From: Fusobacteriaceae bacterium
GTDB lineage: Bacteria > Fusobacteriota > Fusobacteriia > Fusobacteriales > Fusobacteriaceae
Assembly (NCBI GenBank): GCA_900764925.1
Contig: CAAFPW010000012.1
Coordinates: 1-11,448, forward strand
Reading direction: 5' to 3'
DNA length: 11,448 nucleotides
The position numbers and the translations under genes were made by a program. Every line of letters starts with the position of its first letter. Position 1 is the first letter of the stretch. Of the stretch, positions 6,384 to 11,448 are shown piece after piece. The notes under the pieces were generated by a model, which was given only the letters and a program-made list of their open reading frames with translations, made no database searches and was not told the origin of the DNA.

Positions 6384-9300
6384 TATTGTTTCTCCACTCC
6401 TTCAAATTTAATATCTACTCTTCTATTTTTTGTTCTACCCTCTTTTGTTGTATTCTCAGCTATTGGTTTATCTTCTCCATATCCTTTAGTATTATATTGA
6501 ATCTTATCATTAGTTATATTTTTCTTAAACTCATTTTCTACAGACTCAGCTCTTCTTTCTGATAATTTTTGGTTGTACTCTTTTGTTCCTATTGAATCAG
6601 TATGTCCCTCTATTTTTAAAGTTCCTTCTGTATTTTTTTTATTTAATTCTGTAGATATTTTTTTAACTACTGCTTTTCCTTCTGGTTTTAACTCTGATTT
6701 ATCAAAATCAAAGTAACTGTCAGCTTTTAATGAGAAGTCTCTAAACATTACAACTGGATTTAAATCTTTCATACTATTAAATCTATATCCAAATCCTACT
6801 CCTACTCTCCATTCTCCCTTATCAGCATTTCTATTTGTATTTTCTTTAGAATCTACATTCATAAAGTAGTTTCCTTTTACGTTATAGAACATTCCATTCT
6901 CTAATTCTACTTCATATTTTGCTCCTACCGATACTTGATTTTTATTTTTATGAGGTATTAGTATTTCAAAATCACTTCCACCATAGTTAGCTGTTAAATG
7001 ATCTGCCTCATCTCCTTTTAGTATACTTCTATATGTTACTCCTGCTGAGATTGAGTGTTTTCCTTTTTCTGTTGGAGTCACTTTTTTAACATCTAATCCT
7101 ACTGTTCCTTCTAAGATATTAAACTTTTTTGAGTCTACATCTAAAGCCAATGTTTGGTTTTGATCCTCTGTTATTCCATCTTGAGTTATATAAGTGTAAG
7201 ATAAACCAGCTTTTGGTTCTAGGTAGAAGTTGTTTCCTAGATCATAAGAGTATTTTCCATCTAAGTATAAGTTTACTCCTCTATCTTTATAATCTTGAGA
7301 ATAACTTTGATTTATAGTATTTCTAGTTCCATCATATTCAGAATACTGATATCCTAATCCTGCTATCAATCTAAAGTCTTTTATATCTTTTTTAGCATAA
7401 GCTCCAATATATGCTGATGTTCCATCTAATTTAGAAGTAGCAACACTTACATCAGACTTAGTTCCTCCTATTAATAATCCTGTTGAGAGAGTATCACTAT
7501 TTCCATATTCGAATTGTCCATAAGCTCCTGTTAATTTGATATTTACATCTGTATCTGCTGTTCCTGTATCAAATCCATGATAATTTTTTCCATAGTATGT
7601 TTGTTCTTGATCTCCATTTTGATGTATAAGCCCACCATAAACTAACCATTCATTATCTTTAGCCTTAAAATCATTATCTCTTACAGTGTCATGGAATAAT
7701 TTCATAGATTTTCTAGTAGCTTCATTTGAGAAAGAATAAGGAGTATCTGTATAAACTTGTTTTAAATAACCCAATAGAGAAGCTAACTGTTGCTCATCAG
7801 TAACTGTTGTATAGTTTCCTTCACTAGGAATATTAGGATTTAGATAAAGAATATCTTTTAATGCTTCAAAGTTATTATTTCCACTTGAATGAATTCCCTT
7901 ATATATTTCGTTTAATTTTATATATAACTTTTCATTTTTATCTATTGTATTGTCTGGATTATCAGGAACATTTGGAGTACCTGGATTTTCAGGGATAATT
8001 TCTAAATCAAATATGTCTTTTTCTGCTTTGATAATAATATTTTGATTATCTTTGTCTATTTCAGCCCTATCTAAAATAGAATCTGTTTTAACCCATAGAT
8101 TATTTTGATCAAAATTAACACCTGAAAAATCAATAGTAGCCTCTAATCCTAATCCATTTGTTATGATATTAAAAACCCCAATATTTTTTGAATCATTTGT
8201 ATTTCCCTCTTCAGTAACACTATCTCCAGGTGATAGACTTGTTGTTCCTGTTATAATTCCTTCGAAATTATTAAGTGCATGTCCAATTATGTTTCCATTA
8301 CTATCTTTTTTACTTCCGTCAACTCTTAGATTAAGTTGATTTCCTTCATCTATCTTAATCTCTCCGCTTCCACTTATCTCTGCTGTTTCATAGACAGTAA
8401 CTTGACTATTATTAGTGAAGTTGATACTATCAAAATTAGAAATTTTATTATAGATATTTATATTGGAAGCAGAATCAAAAGTTAATTTATCACTTTTAGA
8501 ATCATTATTACCTACTAAATCTCCATTAAGTATGGTATCTTTTTTAATGGTTAAAGAGTTTTCTATTGAATTTGATAAATCTATTTTTCCATTAAGAGTA
8601 GTATTATCTAATACAAGTTCAGTTATTGCAGAGCCGCTATAAAAATTTCCATTTAAAGTACTATCTTCCAATGAAATACTATTTGTTCCAGTATTTGAAG
8701 TTGAAAAATCAATATCACCATTTACTATTGAACCATTTTGAAGAGTTAAACTTGAGTTTTCTTTTCCTTCAATTGCCACATATTTTTTAGTTGTATCTTC
8801 AGAATCTCCTCTTAAACCTCCACCATTTATAACAAGGTTCTTTCCTGAGAAGTTTTTTTCAGAATTCAGAGTTAAAGCTATTCCATATGAGTTAAGAATA
8901 GAGTTTGAAAGATTAAGATTATTATTTACTTCTAACCCTTTATTTACACCATTTATAATTAACTTATCTAGTTTATTTTCTGACGAAAGTTTATTACTTA
9001 AAAGAGTTTTATTAAATTCTGTTGAATCAGTAGTTAAAATATTGATTACCTCATAGCCTTTAAGTTCTCCTTCTTCAGTAATTACTCCTCCATTCCCTAC
9101 TTCAACTTCAATCACATTTCCATTATCATCTAATTTTATTCCTAATCCTTTATTGTTATATTGAACCAATCCCTTTTCTAAATCATTTTCCAAATTATTT
9201 ATTATGTTTTTATTATTATCTTTTTCATTATTGACAAAAACTAAGTTTTTTCCAGCTAATATTCCATAGTTATTAATATTTAATTTAATATTTTCATTTG

Positions 9301-10948
9301 GGATTTCAGGGAATGGATATGGAGGTCTACTATAATCTGGTCTATGAGCTTCAGCTTTATCCAAGTAAATTGCATTTTCTTTTCCTGAAATAATTCCACT
9401 ATTTTCTATATTAAAATCACCTTTTAAGTCATAACCACTAGTAGCTCTAGAGTGAGCTGAAAATAATGATATTCCATTACCAAATCTTTTATCACTGTTC
9501 CCAGAAACTAAACCTTTATTATTAATATCTGCACTGCTCTCTTCTAATTCTGATATAAATAGTATTCCAGAACCATCTGCTTTTGCAAGTCTACTTTCTA
9601 AATATTTATTTCTATCATCACTTAAGATATTGAATTTTCTTTCACCACTAAAGTAGCCTTTTATTAATCCAATATTATCGATATCTAAATTTATTTTATG
9701 ATCTATATTAAACTCTGTTGAGCTTGGAATAAGTGCTTCATAAGCAATTCCATTTCCATTGCTATAATAGTGGCTAATTATATCATCTCTTTCTGTAAGT
9801 GCATTATACTTAGCATTTCCTGTTACCAATCCATTATTATTGACAGTTAAAGGAGTATTTTCTCCAGAACCTCTTGTTCCCTCTCTTGAATTATAGTTAT
9901 CGTTAAAGTATATCCCGTTTCCATTTCCATCATAGTATGGCCAAGGAGTTATATTAGGATCATCAGGAAAAAAGTTTCCTGCTATACTTTTTCCAGTAAT
10001 TTTACCACTATTAGTTATTTTTAAATTTGGAAAATATCTTGCTACAACTCCATTTCCATTAGTAAATGACATTAAACCACCAAATTTAATTTCTGAGTTT
10101 GAATCAAAAGTTTTTATAATAGAGTTTCCTGATATTTCTCCTTTATTTTCTAAATTTTTTAAATTGGATACAAAGATTCCATTTCCACTATAACCAGGAT
10201 TAGGAAGAGCTTCGTTATAACCACTAATGATACCATTATTTATAATATTATTTATTTTTTGAAAATCAGGAGTATCTATTTTTGAAAAATAGAACATTAT
10301 TCCATTCCCATTTCCCGAACCAGCATAATAATATACTAGATTATCTCCAGCAGGTATTTTATATTCATTGTTTTTATAACTTCCTTGAATAATACCAGTA
10401 TTTGTAATATCTCCAATTACATTGTTGATTGGATAAAAGAATCCTTCATATTCACCAGTTTCTTCATACTTTTCAAATCCATATAAGAGGAAACCGTTAC
10501 CAGAGGGGAAATGATGTGTTTTCATAGTATTAGTATAAAAATTTCCTGAAATTAAGCCTGAATTATCTAAAGTAAGAGTATTATTGCTTTTCTCCTTACT
10601 TATAGTATCAACTAAAAATCCATTACCCCAAGAAGATAAACCATCAAAACTATATTTATCTCCTTCATATTCAAATTCAGAAGTACTAAAATCTCCTTTT
10701 ATTATTCCAGAATTGTTTAAATTTTTATTACTGTTGTCTTTGTTTATTTCAAGAACAAATCCATTTCCATAATCTATATTTTTAATTTCTTCATTTTTTT
10801 CATATACTATATTCTTATTATGTTTGTCATTTGCAGTATTAGCTAAAGTTATATTACCTAAAATAAAAAAACTAACAATTATGGATAAATTAATTGAAAT
10901 CTTTCTCTTTAGAAAATGTTTTAAGTTTTTTTCTAATTGACTTTGCAT
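6383..10948 (-). CDS. Autotransporter (type V) with beta-helical passenger, beta-barrel and C-terminal OmpA-like domain
   Basis: A 1521-residue outer-membrane protein. Residues 1-36 form an extended basic signal sequence (LEKNLKHFLKRK, then a hydrophobic core ending ITLA), a fusobacterial autotransporter style; cleavage is likely after A36 or A39. Residues 61-566 contain eleven NxGxxxG repeats alternating with GNG-aromatic/aliphatic motifs. About 670-970 is Asn/Ser/Leu-rich beta-helix-like sequence. A Pro-rich linker (985-1000) precedes a helical stretch and the beta-barrel, about 1100-1390, ending in GVGFGYRF. Residues 1411-1517 are an OmpA-like peptidoglycan-binding domain (YFDFDKSEL, GHTD, LSERRAESV, NRRVDIKFE); D1451 and R1466 match OmpA D271 and R286. 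The passenger is probably displayed or secreted as an adhesin-like surface protein; its ligand is unknown. ATG follows AGGAGG at only four bases. No frameshift is seen. Confidence 0.93.
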   Translation of the reverse strand: MQSQLEKNLKHFLKRKISINLSIIVSFFILGNITLANTANDKHNKNIVYEKNEEIKNIDYGNGFVLEINKDNSNKNLNNSGIIKGDFSTSEFEYEGDKYSFDGLSSWGNGFLVDTISKEKSNNTLTLDNSGLISGNFYTNTMKTHHFPSGNGFLLYGFEKYEETGEYEGFFYPINNVIGDITNTGIIQGSYKNNEYKIPAGDNLVYYYAGSGNGNGIMFYFSKIDTPDFQKINNIINNGIISGYNEALPNPGYSGNGIFVSNLKNLENKGEISGNSIIKTFDSNSEIKFGGLMSFTNGNGVVARYFPNLKITNSGKITGKSIAGNFFPDDPNITPWPYYDGNGNGIYFNDNYNSREGTRGSGENTPLTVNNNGLVTGNAKYNALTERDDIISHYYSNGNGIAYEALIPSSTEFNIDHKINLDIDNIGLIKGYFSGERKFNILSDDRNKYLESRLAKADGSGILFISELEESSADINNKGLVSGNSDKRFGNGISLFSAHSRATSGYDLKGDFNIENSGIISGKENAIYLDKAEAHRPDYSRPPYPFPEIPNENIKLNINNYGILAGKNLVFVNNEKDNNKNIINNLENDLEKGLVQYNNKGLGIKLDDNGNVIEVEVGNGGVITEEGELKGYEVINILTTDSTEFNKTLLSNKLSSENKLDKLIINGVNKGLEVNNNLNLSNSILNSYGIALTLNSEKNFSGKNLVINGGGLRGDSEDTTKKYVAIEGKENSSLTLQNGSIVNGDIDFSTSNTGTNSISLEDSTLNGNFYSGSAITELVLDNTTLNGKIDLSNSIENSLTIKKDTILNGDLVGNNDSKSDKLTFDSASNINIYNKISNFDSINFTNNSQVTVYETAEISGSGEIKIDEGNQLNLRVDGSKKDSNGNIIGHALNNFEGIITGTTSLSPGDSVTEEGNTNDSKNIGVFNIITNGLGLEATIDFSGVNFDQNNLWVKTDSILDRAEIDKDNQNIIIKAEKDIFDLEIIPENPGTPNVPDNPDNTIDKNEKLYIKLNEIYKGIHSSGNNNFEALKDILYLNPNIPSEGNYTTVTDEQQLASLLGYLKQVYTDTPYSFSNEATRKSMKLFHDTVRDNDFKAKDNEWLVYGGLIHQNGDQEQTYYGKNYHGFDTGTADTDVNIKLTGAYGQFEYGNSDTLSTGLLIGGTKSDVSVATSKLDGTSAYIGAYAKKDIKDFRLIAGLGYQYSEYDGTRNTINQSYSQDYKDRGVNLYLDGKYSYDLGNNFYLEPKAGLSYTYITQDGITEDQNQTLALDVDSKKFNILEGTVGLDVKKVTPTEKGKHSISAGVTYRSILKGDEADHLTANYGGSDFEILIPHKNKNQVSVGAKYEVELENGMFYNVKGNYFMNVDSKENTNRNADKGEWRVGVGFGYRFNSMKDLNPVVMFRDFSLKADSYFDFDKSELKPEGKAVVKKISTELNKKNTEGTLKIEGHTDSIGTKEYNQKLSERRAESVENEFKKNITNDKIQYNTKGYGEDKPIAENTTKEGRTKNRRVDIKFEGVEKQ
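9251..10768 (-). repeat. Tandem NxGxxxG / GNG repeat region of the autotransporter passenger
   Basis: Eleven NxGxxxG units begin at residues 79, 129, 183, 237, 268, 313, 371, 425, 477, 516 and 560, with spacings of 31 to 58 residues (mostly near 50). Between them lie GNG or GSG motifs at about 61, 108, 150, 214, 255, 298, 343, 398, 459 and 490. The repeat is degenerate at both protein and DNA level, as expected for an old beta-helix repeat rather than a recent expansion. Confidence 0.85.
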
Positions 10949-10950
10949 AA

Positions 10951-10958
10951 TTCCTCCT
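10951..10958 (-). promoter_or_regulatory. Ribosome binding site of the autotransporter gene
   Basis: The minus strand reads AGGAGGAA just before ATG 10948. The match to the SD consensus is perfect, but only AATT separates AGGAGG from ATG, closer than usual. No better in-frame start lies nearby. Confidence 0.75.
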
Positions 10959-11005
10959 AAAATAATTTTTATTTATAAAATATAATATATATAGTATATT
11001 TTGAA

Positions 11006-11035
11006 ATAATACAATTATTGTTATTGTTACTTCAA
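11006..11035 (-). promoter_or_regulatory. Possible second promoter of the autotransporter gene
   Basis: The minus strand carries TTGAAG (11035-11030), an 18-base spacer and TATTAT (11011-11006), with an A9 tract just upstream that could act as an UP element. This gives a leader of about 50 bases. In such AT-rich DNA a -10-like match is easily found by chance, so support is modest. Confidence 0.35.
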
Positions 11036-11055
11036 TTTTTTTTTGAATTTATTAA

Positions 11056-11071
11056 CAATAGATATCTATTG
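11056..11071. repeat. Perfect 16-bp palindrome centred on GATATC (candidate operator II)
   Basis: CAATAGATATCTATTG is an exact inverted repeat. Its centre is 30 bp from that of the palindrome at 11085-11102, with the same GATATC core. It lies between the two candidate promoters of the autotransporter gene. Confidence 0.6.
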
Positions 11072-11084
11072 AAATATTAAAAAA

Positions 11085-11102
11085 ATAAATGATATCATTT
11101 AT
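11085..11102. repeat. Perfect 18-bp palindrome centred on GATATC (candidate operator I)
   Basis: ATAAATGATATCATTTAT is an exact inverted repeat. Together with the palindrome at 11056-11071 it forms a pair with a shared core, 30 bp (about three helical turns) apart, which suggests binding of two regulator dimers on one DNA face. In RNA it could also form a 7-bp hairpin. Confidence 0.6.
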
Positions 11103-11122
11103 AAAATAAAATTTTCTAGATA

Positions 11123-11151
11123 AGAATATCACATTTTTTTTAAAGTGTCAA
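11123..11151 (-). promoter_or_regulatory. Near-consensus sigma-70-type promoter of the autotransporter gene
   Basis: The minus strand carries perfect -35 TTGACA (11151-11146), a 17-base spacer and -10 TATTCT (11128-11123), with TG in the extended -10 position. Transcription should start near 11116, giving an unusually long leader of about 168 bases that contains both GATATC palindromes. The spacer includes an A8 homopolymer (11141-11134). Confidence 0.65.
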
Positions 11152-11448
11152 ATGTAATAAAAATGACTTTAATTTAAAAAATGAAACAAATATAAGTTAT
11201 TTTATTTTTATAAAAAACGATATATAAATTATAAAAATAAAAATATATATTTTTTTATCAAAAAAATTATTGTATCTGCGTATATATATACTATCCAAAT
11301 TTTTATATAATTTTTTTTAATATTAGGATAAATTTTTTTAATATTTAAAAAAATAGCATTATTTAGAAAAAAAATTTTATTTATATAAATAATGATTTTT
11401 ATTTTTTTAAAATTGAAAATTATTTTTGGACAGAATAGAATAGTTTAA
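11152..11448. other. Extremely AT-rich stretch without a recognisable gene
   Basis: I count 29 G or C among the last 288 bases, about 10%. No frame with an SD and reasonable length exists on either strand. Small AT palindromes (GTATATATATAC at 11280-11291; TTATTTATATAAATAA at 11377-11392) occur but are expected at this composition. It may be curved or easily melted DNA upstream of the autotransporter promoter. A TTGGAC near 11427 could belong to a promoter reading out of the window, but no -10 is convincing. Confidence 0.6.

Noticed and set aside
6597..6670. T8 and T7 runs in the autotransporter coding sequence as translational phase-variation tracts
   Set aside because: They encode ordinary Lys/Asn codons in the OmpA-like domain near the C-terminus, where such runs are common in this codon usage; the frame is intact.
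7129..7317. Plus-strand frame of 62 codons inside the autotransporter barrel region
   Set aside because: Antisense shadow of the autotransporter; no ribosome binding site or promoter supports it.
9251..10768. CRISPR array or recent tandem DNA repeat
   Set aside because: The periodicity is at protein level, degenerate and within one open frame; no identical direct repeats with uniform spacers are present.
10584..10772. Plus-strand frame of 62 codons opposite the autotransporter N-terminal repeats
   Set aside because: Antisense shadow over conserved NxG/GNG repeat codons; no start signals.
11280..11392. AT-only palindromes (11280-11291 and 11377-11392) as regulator sites
   Set aside because: Built almost only of A and T in a 10% GC stretch, where such palindromes are expected by chance; no relation to the GATATC pair.
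11392..11448. 18-codon plus-strand frame ending exactly at the window edge
   Set aside because: No SD precedes it and the residues reflect a poly-A/T composition; it is probably chance.

Overview
The window looks like a chromosomal segment of a Fusobacterium-type organism (Fusobacteriota). DNA and codon use are very AT-rich. A Gram-negative autotransporter carries the basic N-terminus typical of fusobacterial type V proteins, and it sits beside Firmicute-like metabolic genes. The genus is inferred from these traits; no species is claimed.

Left part (1-1926, + strand): the 3' part of a flavodoxin-fold NAD(P)H/FMN oxidoreductase-like gene with a C-terminal four-cysteine zinc-ribbon-like segment, then a long-loop terminator hairpin, then an AEC-family (auxin efflux carrier/malate permease type) transporter. 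The transporter most likely starts at ATG 1015, not at the TTG buried in the hairpin.

Middle part (1951-6144, + strand): a thiamine-precursor uptake operon. A near-consensus promoter drives a TPP riboswitch. Its expression platform is legible: an antiterminator made with the 3' side of the aptamer competes with a terminator whose 3' arm is the Shine-Dalgarno (SD) of the first gene. The genes follow in the Bacillus subtilis order ykoF-ykoE-ykoD-ykoC: a soluble HMP/thiamine-binding protein, the ECF substrate-binding membrane subunit, a fused double ATPase and the EcfT-type coupling subunit. They are tightly spaced or overlapping. A stand-alone LUD-domain (LutC/YkgG-like) protein follows after a short gap. 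A bidirectional terminator at 6112-6144 ends this operon and also the convergent transcript.

Right part (6282-11448, - strand): a 1521-residue autotransporter with a repeat-rich predicted beta-helical passenger, a proline-rich linker, a beta-barrel and, unusually placed after the barrel, an OmpA-like peptidoglycan-binding domain. Its stop codon overlaps the start of a 33-codon membrane-peptide ORF. Upstream lies an approximately 500-bp regulatory region with a near-consensus promoter whose spacer holds an A8 tract, a second weaker promoter, two GATATC-centred palindromes 30 bp apart, and a stretch of about 10% GC with no gene.

The most interesting candidates are the autotransporter-OmpA protein with its coupled micropeptide, its upstream control region, and the combined terminator/SD design of the riboswitch.
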